DNA from: Sphingobacteruim zhuxiongii
GTDB lineage: Bacteria; Bacteroidota; Bacteroidia; Sphingobacteriales; Sphingobacteriaceae
Direction: 5' to 3'
Length of the DNA: 64,000 nt
NCBI RefSeq assembly: GCF_009557615.1
Contig: NZ_CP045652.1
Span: 1,054,001 to 1,118,000 of the forward strand
A model generated the notes under the pieces. The model was not told where the DNA came from and did not search any database. It saw only the letters and a program-made list of their open reading frames with translations. The position numbers and the translations under genes are program-made. Shown here piece after piece: positions 55,565 to 64,000 of this stretch (position 1 is the stretch's first letter; the number at the start of each line of letters is the position of its first letter).

Positions 55565-56014
55565 TTAGCTTAATAAAGACTTTACAACTTCAGAAATTGT
55601 GCGCCCGTCAGCTTGTCCAGCAAGCTTTTGATTTGCCAATCCCATTACTTTACCCATTTCCTTAACGGAAGATGCTCCAGTTTCGGCGATAATACCTTTA
55701 ATAATTTCCTCAATTGCCGTGCGGTCTAATTGTTTTGGAAGATAACCTTCAATTACCTCTTGTTCTTCGATTTCAATTTGATATAGATCGTTGCGATTTT
55801 GTTGCTGATAAATTTCAGCTGACTCTTTACGTTGCTTCACTAATTTCTGCAATACTTTGATTTCAGTATCTTCGCTCATTTCTTCCGATCCGCCTTTCTC
55901 CGTTTTAGCTAATAAGATAGCAGCTTTGATAGCACGTAAGCCTCTAAGTTTTGCAGTATCTTTAGCGATCATTGCCGCTTTAATATCTTGATTGATCTGT
56001 GTTTCTAATGACAT
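55565..56014 (-). CDS. GatB/YqeY domain-containing protein
   Basis: A 149-residue all-helical YqeY protein. LRGLRAIKAAILLAKTEKGG and VLQKLVKQRKESAEIYQQQN at the start, and the C-terminal MGLANQKLAGQADGRTISEV, match the tail domain of GatB. Stand-alone YqeY is widespread and has no established role beyond likely tRNA association. The start overlaps nothing; it follows the SDR gene by 1 base. Confidence 0.92.
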   Translation of the reverse strand: MSLETQINQDIKAAMIAKDTAKLRGLRAIKAAILLAKTEKGGSEEMSEDTEIKVLQKLVKQRKESAEIYQQQNRNDLYQIEIEEQEVIEGYLPKQLDRTAIEEIIKGIIAETGASSVKEMGKVMGLANQKLAGQADGRTISEVVKSLLS

Positions 56015-56015
56015 A

Positions 56016-56786
56016 TTATTTTGAATTTGATCTGTTTACTATTGTTCCTGTTGCTTGTACCGTTGGCATCACCAACAAATCATTGATGTTTACATGTGCT
56101 GGACGATTCAATGCAAAAACTATAATTTCAGCAATATCTTGGCCGCTTAGTGGCGTTACACCTTCATAAACGGATTTTGCACGGTTGCTATCCCCATGAA
56201 ATCTAACTTCAGAGAATTCTGTTTCTACCATGCCAGGGTTTATTGCAGTGACTTTGATTCCTTTTGCGAGTAAGTCGATACGCATAGCTTTATTTAACGC
56301 GTCTACAGCATGCTTTGTTGCGCAGTACACATTGCCATTTGGATAGACTTCTTTTCCGGCTATCGATCCAATATTAATAATATGGGCTTGTTTGCTATCT
56401 TCCATCATTGGAACGACAAATCGCGTTACGTAAAGTAAGCCTTTGACATTGGTATCAATCATACGATCCCAATCACCAATATCGCCAGTCTGGATAGGAT
56501 CGAGACCTTGGCTTAATCCAGCATTATTAATGAGGACATCTATGTTTTTCCATTCCTGAGGAAGGTTGGATAATGTCGTTTCTACCTCGTCAGCATTGCG
56601 AACATCTAATTTGAAGGAGTGTACTTCGCAGGCGGGATTAAGGTCTTTAATCTTGCTTTTTAACTCTTCTAATCGTTCAACTCGTCGTGCACATAGCAAT
56701 AGGCGGTAGTTTTTATCTTTTGCCAACTCTAAAGCACATGCTGCACCAATTCCGGAGCTGGCCCCTGTGATTAATACAGTTCTCAT
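56016..56786 (-). CDS. Short-chain dehydrogenase/reductase (YdfG-like)
   Basis: A 256-residue classical SDR. The cofactor motif TGASSGIGAACALEL opens the protein, NNAG is at about residue 90, the catalytic Ser is in INIGSIAGKEVYPNG, and YCATKHAVDAL supplies Tyr and Lys. The C-terminal NPGMVETEFS is typical of the YdfG/serine dehydrogenase subgroup. It follows menG on the same strand with a 29-base gap. Substrate unknown. Confidence 0.93.
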   Translation of the reverse strand: MRTVLITGASSGIGAACALELAKDKNYRLLLCARRVERLEELKSKIKDLNPACEVHSFKLDVRNADEVETTLSNLPQEWKNIDVLINNAGLSQGLDPIQTGDIGDWDRMIDTNVKGLLYVTRFVVPMMEDSKQAHIINIGSIAGKEVYPNGNVYCATKHAVDALNKAMRIDLLAKGIKVTAINPGMVETEFSEVRFHGDSNRAKSVYEGVTPLSGQDIAEIIVFALNRPAHVNINDLLVMPTVQATGTIVNRSNSK

Positions 56787-56815
56787 CGGCCTAATTTATT
56801 TTTTATATGTTATAC

Positions 56816-57553
56816 CTATTTATTGCATTCATAAATCGTACAGAAACCAAAGGTTTGTGGGCGAACATTGCAGGATGCGAATCCCACTTTATCGGTGATT
56901 GCAGCAAAACGTTCACCGTCAGGGAATTTTGCAACCGACTCTGGAAGATATTCATATGCACGATTATCTTTGGAAATCAATTTCCCCATTGCTGGAACAA
57001 CTTTATGGAAGTAAAAACGGAAAAGCTGCTTAATCGGGAAAGCGGTTGGGTTCGATAATTCAAGAATGATCGCTTTACCTCCTGGTTTCAATACTCTGCG
57101 AATGTCAGAAAGGCCTTGCTCTAAATTTTCAAAATTGCGGACACCGAATGCAACAGTGACAGCGTCGAAAGTATTATCGTCGAAGGGAAGACTCTCCGAA
57201 TCGCCTAATCGTACCTCAAATTGATCTGTTAAGCCTTTTTTCTTTGCTTTCTCTGCCGCAACATCTAACATCCCCTGCGAAATGTCTACACCAATGATTT
57301 TTTTTGGATTTAGAATGCGAATCGATTCTAAAGCAAAATCACCAGTGCCTGTCGCAACATCAAGAATAAGTTGAGGATGAAGTGGCTTTAATGTTCTAAT
57401 CGCTTTTTTTCGCCAGATCGTATCAATACCCATCGTCATAAAGCGATTTAATAGATCATAAGTCTTAGAAATGTTGTTAAACATATCGGCAACTTGTTCT
57501 TTTTTACCACCTTCTGGGTTATACGGTTTTACAGTAGAAGCATCGTTTGACAT
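56816..57553 (-). CDS. menG: Demethylmenaquinone methyltransferase
   Basis: A 245-residue UbiE/COQ5-type methyltransferase. The SAM motif LDVATGTGDFALE (about residues 63-75), AEKAKKKGLTDQFEVRLGDSE and DAVTVAFGVRNFENLEQGL are family signatures. Sphingobacteria use menaquinone, so it most likely methylates demethylmenaquinone in the last step of that pathway. It is first in the minus-strand cluster and divergent from dnaB across about 390 bases. Confidence 0.95.
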   Translation of the reverse strand: MSNDASTVKPYNPEGGKKEQVADMFNNISKTYDLLNRFMTMGIDTIWRKKAIRTLKPLHPQLILDVATGTGDFALESIRILNPKKIIGVDISQGMLDVAAEKAKKKGLTDQFEVRLGDSESLPFDDNTFDAVTVAFGVRNFENLEQGLSDIRRVLKPGGKAIILELSNPTAFPIKQLFRFYFHKVVPAMGKLISKDNRAYEYLPESVAKFPDGERFAAITDKVGFASCNVRPQTFGFCTIYECNK

Positions 57554-57946
57554 AGCAACAAAGATACAACAAAGTATAGAGAAAATTGCTTTTTCTGAAG
57601 CACAAGTTTAAAGCTAAAGAAGACCTCAATATGGCTAACTGCTTGAGGATGAATTTGAAGAGTGCATTAGCCGGAAAATTAGATTTCTTAGACTCACTCA
57701 TTCAGCTTATTAACATCCACTAAGGTTATTCACATTTTGTTAAAATGTTGATATTGAGTGTCTATTTTCATATATTAACATGTTTTCCACATTTGATGTG
57801 GAATACTAGGACTTAGTTTTCAAATCCATAGCATGATTGTTGAAGCACCTATTTTAACTGTTTAAAACTTGTGAAAGGGGGGAGGGTAATTTTTCTTACA
57901 TTTGTTACCCCAACAGGAATCATCGAGCCGTAAAATTAAATTTGAT
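57554..57946. other. Non-coding spacer upstream of dnaB with DnaA-box-like cluster
   Basis: A 393-base AT-rich spacer between divergent menG and dnaB. TTATTCACA (57726-57734) and TTTTCCACA (57783-57791) match the E. coli DnaA-box consensus TTWTNCACA. TTCCACA-TTTGA-TGTGGAA (57785-57803) forms an inverted repeat. The dnaB -7 element (TACATTTG, 57897-57904) closes the region. No gene is seen here. Confidence 0.5.
57897..57904 (+). promoter_or_regulatory. -7 promoter element of dnaB
   Basis: TACATTTG fits TAnnTTTG exactly. It overlaps an in-frame TTG at 57902, arguing that translation starts at ATG 57947 and not at that TTG. Confidence 0.5.
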
Positions 57947-59542
57947 ATGTCCGTAGAAAACGAAAATTCAAACAGTATGTCTAGCCACGCTAGCCGTGCA
58001 AACTTTAACAAAAAGCGAACTAGCCTAAACAACTTAGTTAGTGGAATGGGGAAACTTCCTCCACAAGCAGTTGACTTAGAAGAGGCTGTATTGGGTGCGC
58101 TAATGTTGGAGAAAAATGCACTAAGTGAGGTGATTGATATCCTGAAACCAGAATCGTTCTACAAGGAGTCTCATGAAAAAATATTTCAAGCGATTTACAA
58201 CTTATTCCAGAAGACTTCGCCCATAGATATTTTAACGGTTGTTGCAGAATTGCGACAAATGGGCGCGCTCGAGATGGTTGGCGGTGCATATTATATTACG
58301 CAATTAACGGATAGAGTAGTTTCTGCTGCGAATATTGAGTTCCATGCGCGTATCATATCTCAGAAATATATTCAACGTGAATTAATCAAAGTGTCAACGG
58401 AGATTATTAATTCTTCCTACGACGAGACAAGTGATATTTTCGACTTGCTTGATCATGCTGAGAAATCACTTTTTGATATTGCGCAAAATAACTTACGTCG
58501 TGACTCTCGAAAGATGGATGATATTATGCGTGAAGCAATATCATCTTTGGAATTACTACGGGATCGTACAGATGGTTTAACAGGTATTCCTTCTGGATTA
58601 ACGGCCTTAGATCGTATGACTTCGGGTTGGCAACCATCAGACTTGGTAATCATTGCTGCTCGTCCTGCGATGGGTAAAACCGCTTTCGTATTGTCTGTCG
58701 CTCGTAATGCGGCAGTTGATCATTCGCGTCCTGTTGCGGTCTTTTCACTAGAGATGTCGTCTGTTCAGTTGGTTAACCGTCTAATTGCCGGGGAAACGGA
58801 GATTGAGCAAGAAAAATTGAAAAAAGGAAATCTAGCCGATCATGAGTGGCAACAATTGCACTCGAGGATTGGTAGATTAACAGAAGCGCCTTTAATTATT
58901 GATGATACACCAGCATTAAATGTATTTGAATTTCGTGCAAAGTGTCGTCGTCTAAAAGCGCAATATGATATTCAGATGGTTATCGTCGATTATCTTCAGT
59001 TAATGCACGGGAAGAGTGAGGGTAAAGGTGGCGGAAACCGTGAACAAGAAATTGGTAGTATTTCACGTGCCTTGAAGTCTGTGGCAAAAGAATTGAATAT
59101 CCCAGTATTGGCTCTATCACAATTAAGTCGTGCTGTGGAGTCGCGTCCAGGTAACTCTAAGCGTCCAATGCTTTCCGATTTACGTGAATCTGGATCTATT
59201 GAGCAGGATGCCGATATGGTACTGTTCCTATATCGTCCAGAATATTACGGTATCACGGAAGATGAAGAAGGTCGTCCAACGGCTGGTGTCGGTGAGGTAA
59301 TCATCGCGAAACACCGTAACGGTGAAACAGGGATTGTACCGTTGAAATTCGTTGGTAAATATGTGAAATTCGTCGATTTAGAGGATGACTTTTCAGGTAT
59401 GCCAAGTGATAGTGGAAGTTTCAATGATTTACCAAGTGGGTTTGGTTCAGCTATGGCACCATCCAACAATTTCGATAGCTTCGGCGGAGGAATTACAATG
59501 CCATCAAGAATGAACGATATGCCTGACGATGCACCATTTTAA
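57947..59542 (+). CDS. dnaB: Replicative DNA helicase
   Basis: A 531-residue DnaB-type hexameric helicase that unwinds DNA at the replication fork. The N-terminal primase-interaction domain starts near LPPQAVDLEEAVLGALMLE. The RecA-like core has Walker A ARPAMGKTAFVLS, the H2 motif FSLEMSSVQLVNR, Walker B MVIVDYLQLMHG and DLRESGSIEQDADMV. The C-terminal 40 residues are Gly/Ser/Asn-rich. ATG 57947 is chosen because the promoter element overlaps the earlier TTG. Confidence 0.96.
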   Translation: MSVENENSNSMSSHASRANFNKKRTSLNNLVSGMGKLPPQAVDLEEAVLGALMLEKNALSEVIDILKPESFYKESHEKIFQAIYNLFQKTSPIDILTVVAELRQMGALEMVGGAYYITQLTDRVVSAANIEFHARIISQKYIQRELIKVSTEIINSSYDETSDIFDLLDHAEKSLFDIAQNNLRRDSRKMDDIMREAISSLELLRDRTDGLTGIPSGLTALDRMTSGWQPSDLVIIAARPAMGKTAFVLSVARNAAVDHSRPVAVFSLEMSSVQLVNRLIAGETEIEQEKLKKGNLADHEWQQLHSRIGRLTEAPLIIDDTPALNVFEFRAKCRRLKAQYDIQMVIVDYLQLMHGKSEGKGGGNREQEIGSISRALKSVAKELNIPVLALSQLSRAVESRPGNSKRPMLSDLRESGSIEQDADMVLFLYRPEYYGITEDEEGRPTAGVGEVIIAKHRNGETGIVPLKFVGKYVKFVDLEDDFSGMPSDSGSFNDLPSGFGSAMAPSNNFDSFGGGITMPSRMNDMPDDAPF

Positions 59543-59710
59543 TTAGTTTGTACTGATCCGTAAATAGATTTATTGCTGCAATCTTTCGTTTAGTTTTAGA
59601 TGTATTGCCGATTACAGCTAAGAAATACCGAGTTGGGGTTGATTGCTTTTCATTTCAATGATTTTCATTCGTTAGTGCACTTTCTTAAAGGATGTAGCTA
59701 ACGAATTTTA

Positions 59711-59761
59711 GTTTGCCGATTGCGTAGGATATGCCGATTCTTTATCGGTCTACTGGCAAAC
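59711..59761 (+). ncRNA. Candidate structured RNA element (nested hairpin)
   Basis: Three nested helices can form: GTTTGCC / GGCAAAC (7 bp, outer), GTAG / CTAC (4 bp) and GCCGAT / ATCGGT (6 bp with one G-U) around loop TCTTT, with internal bulges on the 5' side only. There is no T-run, so it is not a plain terminator. Whether it is transcribed is unknown. Confidence 0.35.
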
Positions 59762-59806
59762 CATTAAATACTACCTACTAATACATAGTGGTAAGTAAAT
59801 TTTTAC

Positions 59807-59814
59807 TATTTTTG
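59807..59814 (+). promoter_or_regulatory. -7 promoter element of uvrD/pcrA
   Basis: TATTTTTG fits TAnnTTTG, 48 bases before the TTG start at 59862. No clear -33 element. Confidence 0.45.
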
Positions 59815-59861
59815 ATTCCCCTTAGTAGAGGCTATACATAAGTTAAAATTAGGAGACAATT

Positions 59862-62150
59862 TTGGATTTTTTAGCAGGATTAAATCCCTCACAGCGGGCT
59901 GCCGTAGAACAAACAGAAGGACCAGTAATGATTGTTGCTGGTGCAGGATCAGGGAAAACACGTGTAATTACTTATAGAGTTGCGCACCTTATTCGAAAAG
60001 GTGTAGACCCTTTCAATATATTGGTGCTGACATTTACGAATAAGGCGGCAAAAGAGATGCGCGAGCGTATCATGAAGGTCGTAGGTTCAGAAGCAAAGAA
60101 TATTTGGATGGGAACTTTTCACTCGGTCTTCGCGCGCATTCTTCGCGTGGAAGCTGAGTTAATAGGATATCCGCGCAATTTTACGATTTATGATACTGAC
60201 GATACAAAAAGTTTATTGCGTTCTATTCTAAAAGAAATGAACTTGGACGATAAGCTTTATAACGTTAATCATGTGTATGGACGGATTTCTTCGGCGAAGA
60301 ATAATTTGATATCGCCCCAGGAATACAATAAGAATGAAGCCATCATGGCAGAGGATGTCGCTAATGGCCGAGGTCAACTAGGACAAATCTATATGACTTA
60401 TGCACAGCGCTGTTATCGTGCTGGAGCGATGGATTTCGATGATTTGTTATTCAAGACAAATGTTTTGTTAAACAAGTATCCGGATGTTTTGCATAAATAT
60501 CAACACCAGTTTAAGTATCTGATGGTTGATGAGTATCAGGATACCAACTTCTCTCAATATCTTATTGTGAAGCGTTTAGCAGCTGTTAATGAAAACATAT
60601 GTGTGGTAGGTGATGACGCGCAGAGTATCTATGCTTTCCGCGGTGCAAACATTCAGAATATCTTGAACTTTCAAAAGGATTATCCGGATGTTAAAGTCTT
60701 CAAGTTGGAGCAAAATTATCGCTCGACACAGATGATCGTTAATGCGGCGAACAGTATTATTGCAAATAATAAAAATCAATTAGAGAAAAATGTCTTTTCA
60801 GATAATGAAGAGGGTGAGAAAATTAAAGTAACGCGCGCTTTCTCAGATAACGAAGAAGGTAAGATTGTTGCTGAAAATATTTCACAAGAGAAGGCTCTAA
60901 AAGGATTAAAATATAAAGATTTTTCCATTCTTTACCGTACAAATGCACAATCGAGATCGCTCGAAGAAGCATTACGTAAATTAGGAATTCCATATAAACT
61001 TTACGGAGGTACGTCATTCTATCAACGTAAAGAAATCAAAGATTTAATTGCTTACTTCCGATTAACGTTTAATCCCAATGATGAGGAAGCGTTGAAGCGA
61101 GTAATTAATTATCCGAGAAGAGGCATTGGCGACACCACCGTTGAGCGTATTATGGTGATGGCTGATCAGCAACAAATTCGACTTTGGGATGTTGTCGCAA
61201 ATGCGCAGATGTTTCTAGATGGACGCAGTGCAGGTTCTGTTGGTAATTTCGGCCTGATGATACAAAGCTTTCAAGCCTTATCTAAGACGAATTCGGCATT
61301 TGAAACAGCAATGCATATTGCTCAACATTCAGGCATTTTAAAAGAATTGTATGAGGATAAATCCGTCGAAGGGCTAAGTCGTTACGAGAATATTCAAGAA
61401 CTCTTGAACGGTATCAAAGAGTTTTCAGAACGTGAAGATTTAGAAGAAAAAGGATTGGATATCTTTATGCAGGATATCGCACTGCTGACGAATGATGATA
61501 ACGATAAGGACCCTAATGCGGATACAGTATCTTTAATGACAATACATGCTTCAAAAGGATTGGAGTTCCCCGTTGTATTTATTGTTGGTTTGGAAGAAAA
61601 TCTATTTCCGTCGCAATTGTCTTTAAATTCGCGTACTGAATTAGAGGAAGAACGTCGATTATTCTATGTTGCTGTTACACGAGCAGAGAAAAAGCTATTT
61701 CTTTCTTACGCAACTTCGCGTTATCGATGGGGTACATTGAACAATTGTGAACCTAGTCGTTTCTTAGACGAGTTGAATCCAGCATGTTTAGATCTTGACT
61801 TTAAACCGAGATCCGGTGGCAGTGGAGGAACAGATGACTTCTCGTCTGAAAGAGTTACATGGCAACGCAAGGAAGCAAATACTACTGGCGATGTTTTCTC
61901 TAAGCCTAAACCTAAGGTGATCAAAACGACGTCGATTCTTCCGAAAGCACACGTGCCGACAGCAGGGTTTGCGCCTTCAGATACCTCACGTTTACAAGTA
62001 GGGATGGAAGTGGAGCATGAACGTTTCGGATTTGGGAAAGTTATCAACCTCGAAGGGAATAAACCCGACATAAAAGCAACTATTTTTTTCAAAGAGTTGG
62101 GACAGAAGCAATTGTTGCTTAAATTTGCCAAACTTAGAATAATAGAATAA
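59862..62150 (+). CDS. uvrD: UvrD/PcrA-type ATP-dependent DNA helicase
   Basis: A 762-residue superfamily 1A helicase. The start is TTG, supported by an AGGAG ribosome-binding site 6-7 bases before it and no ATG nearby. Motif I is GAGSGKTRVITYRVAHL (about residues 27-43), motif II DEYQDTNFSQY, and later TIHASKGLEFPVVFI and AVTRAEKKLFLSY. The C-terminus GMEVEHERFGFGKVINLEG is a PcrA-type Tudor-like domain. It acts in nucleotide excision and mismatch repair. Confidence 0.95.
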   Translation: MDFLAGLNPSQRAAVEQTEGPVMIVAGAGSGKTRVITYRVAHLIRKGVDPFNILVLTFTNKAAKEMRERIMKVVGSEAKNIWMGTFHSVFARILRVEAELIGYPRNFTIYDTDDTKSLLRSILKEMNLDDKLYNVNHVYGRISSAKNNLISPQEYNKNEAIMAEDVANGRGQLGQIYMTYAQRCYRAGAMDFDDLLFKTNVLLNKYPDVLHKYQHQFKYLMVDEYQDTNFSQYLIVKRLAAVNENICVVGDDAQSIYAFRGANIQNILNFQKDYPDVKVFKLEQNYRSTQMIVNAANSIIANNKNQLEKNVFSDNEEGEKIKVTRAFSDNEEGKIVAENISQEKALKGLKYKDFSILYRTNAQSRSLEEALRKLGIPYKLYGGTSFYQRKEIKDLIAYFRLTFNPNDEEALKRVINYPRRGIGDTTVERIMVMADQQQIRLWDVVANAQMFLDGRSAGSVGNFGLMIQSFQALSKTNSAFETAMHIAQHSGILKELYEDKSVEGLSRYENIQELLNGIKEFSEREDLEEKGLDIFMQDIALLTNDDNDKDPNADTVSLMTIHASKGLEFPVVFIVGLEENLFPSQLSLNSRTELEEERRLFYVAVTRAEKKLFLSYATSRYRWGTLNNCEPSRFLDELNPACLDLDFKPRSGGSGGTDDFSSERVTWQRKEANTTGDVFSKPKPKVIKTTSILPKAHVPTAGFAPSDTSRLQVGMEVEHERFGFGKVINLEGNKPDIKATIFFKELGQKQLLLKFAKLRIIE

Positions 62151-62205
62151 TTCGTATATTACCATTAAAATAAAAGGACACTCTCGAGGTGTCACCCCAT
62201 AACAT

Positions 62206-62934
62206 ATGATTTTTGATTATAACAGTACAAGACCTAAGCTGATCCTAGCTGAATATGGTAGAAACGTACAAAATATGGTAGATTATATCTGCACATTAAC
62301 AGATCGCGACGAAAGAAATCGTTTAGCACAAGTTGTTATCGATATGATGGGCGTATTGAATCCACACCTTCGCGACGTGTCAGATTTTAAACATAAGCTT
62401 TGGGATCACCTATATATCATTTCCGATTTCAAAATTGACGTTGACTCTCCGTACCCTATTCCTAAGAAAGGAGAAATTCATCATAAGCCAGAGTCGCTAC
62501 AATATCCAAACCACCCAATTCGTTTTAAACATTATGGTCATACAGTTGAGCAAATGATTAAAAAGGCGAAAGCACTTCCAACAGAAGAAGCTCGTGTTAA
62601 GATGACGCTTGGTATTGCGAACTTTATGAAGATGGCTTATTTGACATGGAATAAAGATTCAGTGTCTGATGATCAGATTCTAGAAGATTTAAAAACACTA
62701 TCGCAAGGCGAATTAGCTTTACCAGCGGATACAGTGCTAACGAAGTTAGACTTTAAAACACCGCCTCCAGGAAGCCGCGTGAAAACAGGTAGCGATAATC
62801 GAAGCAGTTACAGCAATACTGGTTCGCATTCGAAAGGAAAAGGCTCTTTTCAACGAAATGACAATAATAAAGGCCGTACCTACAGCAACAATAACAACAA
62901 TAACAACAAGCAAAATATTAAACGTAAAAAATAA
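62206..62934 (+). CDS. DUF4290 family protein
   Basis: A 242-residue protein. The N-terminal 190 residues look helical and conserved (LAEYGRNVQNMVDYICTLTD, YPIPKKGEIHHKPES). The last 50 residues are low-complexity Ser/Gly/Asn/Lys with an Asn run, likely disordered and basic, which may bind nucleic acid. The function is unknown. It stands between uvrD and murA, an order often seen in Bacteroidota. Confidence 0.85.
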   Translation: MIFDYNSTRPKLILAEYGRNVQNMVDYICTLTDRDERNRLAQVVIDMMGVLNPHLRDVSDFKHKLWDHLYIISDFKIDVDSPYPIPKKGEIHHKPESLQYPNHPIRFKHYGHTVEQMIKKAKALPTEEARVKMTLGIANFMKMAYLTWNKDSVSDDQILEDLKTLSQGELALPADTVLTKLDFKTPPPGSRVKTGSDNRSSYSNTGSHSKGKGSFQRNDNNKGRTYSNNNNNNNKQNIKRKK

Positions 62935-62956
62935 AAGAATACAACAAAATACTGAT

Positions 62957-62996
62957 AAAAAGCAATGGTTAATTAAAAGACAACGATTGCTTTTTT
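62957..62996 (+). terminator. Terminator between DUF4290 gene and murA
   Basis: AAAAAGCAAT / ATTGCTTTTT with a T-run; the 19-base loop can pair further (GTT / AAC). It lies 20 bases before murA. Confidence 0.7.
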
Positions 62997-63015
62997 GTTT
63001 TTGTAAGACTATACT

Positions 63016-64000
63016 ATGAATGCATTTGAAATCCGTGGTGGAAAGCCATTAAAAGGTGAGATTGTACCTCAAGGCGCGAAAAACGAAGCGCTTCAAATTA
63101 TTTCTGCAGTATTATTGACGGCAGAAAAGATGACCATCAGCAATATTCCAGATATTAAAGACGTAAATAAGCTTATCGATCTTCTGATCGCTTTGGGCGT
63201 TAAGGTCAATCGTTTAAATGAGGATACATACGAGTTTGAAGCTCGTGATATAAATATTGATTACTTCCAATCCGAAGAGTTTAAACGTAAGGGCGGAAGC
63301 TTACGTGGGTCTATTATGATCGTCGGTCCATTACTTGCGCGCTTCGGGAAAGCTGCAATCCCTAAACCAGGAGGAGATAAAATTGGACGTCGTCGTCTTG
63401 ATACTCACTTCTTGGGTTTTGAGAAATTGGGTGCTAAATTTGTCTATGACGCGGAGAAACATTTTTTTAATGTTGATGCGACAGAACTGAAAGGAACCTA
63501 TATTCTTTTAGACGAAGCCTCAGTAACAGGGACTGCAAACATCGTTATGGCGGCGGTACTTGCAAAGGGTACTACAACAATCTATAACGCTGCCTGTGAG
63601 CCTTATTTGCAGCAATTATGCAAGATGTTGAACCGTATGGGGGCGAAGATTTCCGGTATTGGATCAAATCTCTTGACAATTGAAGGGGTAGAAGTACTTG
63701 GAGGGACCTCGCATCGTATGCTTCCAGACATGATTGAAATTGGATCTTTTATAGGTTTAGCAGCAATGACTGGTTCAGAAATCACGATTAAGAACGTTTG
63801 CTTTAATGAATTGGGAATTATTCCGACCGTATTTTCACGTTTAGGAATTAAGTTTGAGTTGCGAGGAGACGATATATTTATCCCAGCTCAAGATAATTAT
63901 GAGATTGATACATTTATCGATGGGTCTATTTTAACGATTTCCGATGCTCCATGGCCAGGATTTACACCAGATTTATTAAGTATTGTGTTGGTTACAGCTA
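63016..64000 (+). CDS. murA: UDP-N-acetylglucosamine 1-carboxyvinyltransferase, partial at C-terminus
   Basis: The frame from ATG 63016 runs past the window edge with 328 full codons visible. The opening FEIRGGKPLKGEIVPQGAKN and the ARFGKAAIPKPGG stretch identify the first committed enzyme of peptidoglycan synthesis. In most bacteria the PGGC loop carries the catalytic Cys; here Asp121 replaces it (PKPGGDKIG, codon GAT at 63376-63378). The enzyme is expected to remain active and resist fosfomycin, as in Chlamydia and mycobacteria. The other helices and loops look normal. Confidence 0.95.
   Translation, partial: MNAFEIRGGKPLKGEIVPQGAKNEALQIISAVLLTAEKMTISNIPDIKDVNKLIDLLIALGVKVNRLNEDTYEFEARDINIDYFQSEEFKRKGGSLRGSIMIVGPLLARFGKAAIPKPGGDKIGRRRLDTHFLGFEKLGAKFVYDAEKHFFNVDATELKGTYILLDEASVTGTANIVMAAVLAKGTTTIYNAACEPYLQQLCKMLNRMGAKISGIGSNLLTIEGVEVLGGTSHRMLPDMIEIGSFIGLAAMTGSEITIKNVCFNELGIIPTVFSRLGIKFELRGDDIFIPAQDNYEIDTFIDGSILTISDAPWPGFTPDLLSIVLVTA

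Larger units (their letters stand above)
59543..59861. other. Structured spacer between dnaB and uvrD
   Basis: No coding frame is seen. A 9-bp inverted repeat ATTCGTTAG / CTAACGAAT with a 22-base loop (59667-59706) is followed immediately by a nested stem at 59711-59761. A TATTTTTG -7 box for uvrD lies at 59807-59814. Confidence 0.55.

Overview
The window is chromosomal DNA of a member of the Bacteroidota, most likely a Sphingobacterium-like Sphingobacteriaceae species. This placement is inferred, not searched. It rests on AT-rich DNA, several TAnnTTTG-type -7 promoter elements, weak or absent Shine-Dalgarno sequences, and gene families and orders typical of the phylum: DUF4290 next to murA, tandem OmpH genes behind bamA, BadF-type sugar kinases, a YpdA-type reductase and a paired glycine-lipid acyltransferase operon. 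Almost everything is housekeeping. There is no phage, insertion sequence, CRISPR array, integrase or obvious defence island.

Layout. 0-8.7 kb: the end of a YihY membrane protein gene, a hotdog thioesterase, mltG and a PASTA protein (all minus), divergent from ddl; then a large M14 carboxypeptidase, a BadF-family kinase and a glutathione peroxidase. 8.7-15.4 kb: thymidine kinase, an acidic protein of unknown function, a small leaderless binding-protein-like gene, a YbaB protein, a metallo-beta-lactamase-fold hydrolase, and a second BadF kinase behind a sugar permease. 15.7-22 kb: rho, pssA, an orphan Hpt protein, folK, sppA and pgk. 22-30.7 kb: a large secreted protein with an HExxH metallopeptidase motif, mgtE, then two identical tRNA-Asn genes bracketing a methyltransferase and a LysR regulator, then a PfkB kinase. 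30.7-42 kb: an ECF sigma factor, murB, TetR, a YpdA-like reductase overlapping an FUSC transporter gene, ppc, a small lipoprotein, a Gfo/Idh/MocA oxidoreductase, Ppx/GppA and tRNA-Leu. 42-53 kb: two Fe-S proteins, a GMC oxidoreductase, two OmpH genes, bamA, uppS, nadK and a CBS protein. 53-64 kb: a GlsA/GlsB-like aminolipid operon, a four-gene minus-strand cluster ending in a GNAT protein, then dnaB, uvrD/pcrA, a DUF4290 gene and the start of murA.

How the genes fit together. Cell-envelope construction dominates. Peptidoglycan is represented by murA, murB, ddl, mltG and uppS (carrier lipid). Outer-membrane assembly is represented by bamA and two OmpH/Skp chaperones. Lipids are covered by pssA and the GlsA/GlsB-like pair. 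DNA replication and repair enzymes (dnaB, uvrD) sit at the right end.

The points most worth a second look are: MurA with Asp in place of the catalytic Cys; a 17-bp direct repeat plus a diverged inverted copy upstream of the aminolipid operon; a candidate metallopeptidase-propeller-barrel outer-membrane protein; DnaA-box-like clusters before dnaB and beside murB; a duplicated tRNA-Asn around a small, perhaps acquired, module; and structured intergenic elements near dnaB and uppS. I saw no convincing wholly new multi-gene system.
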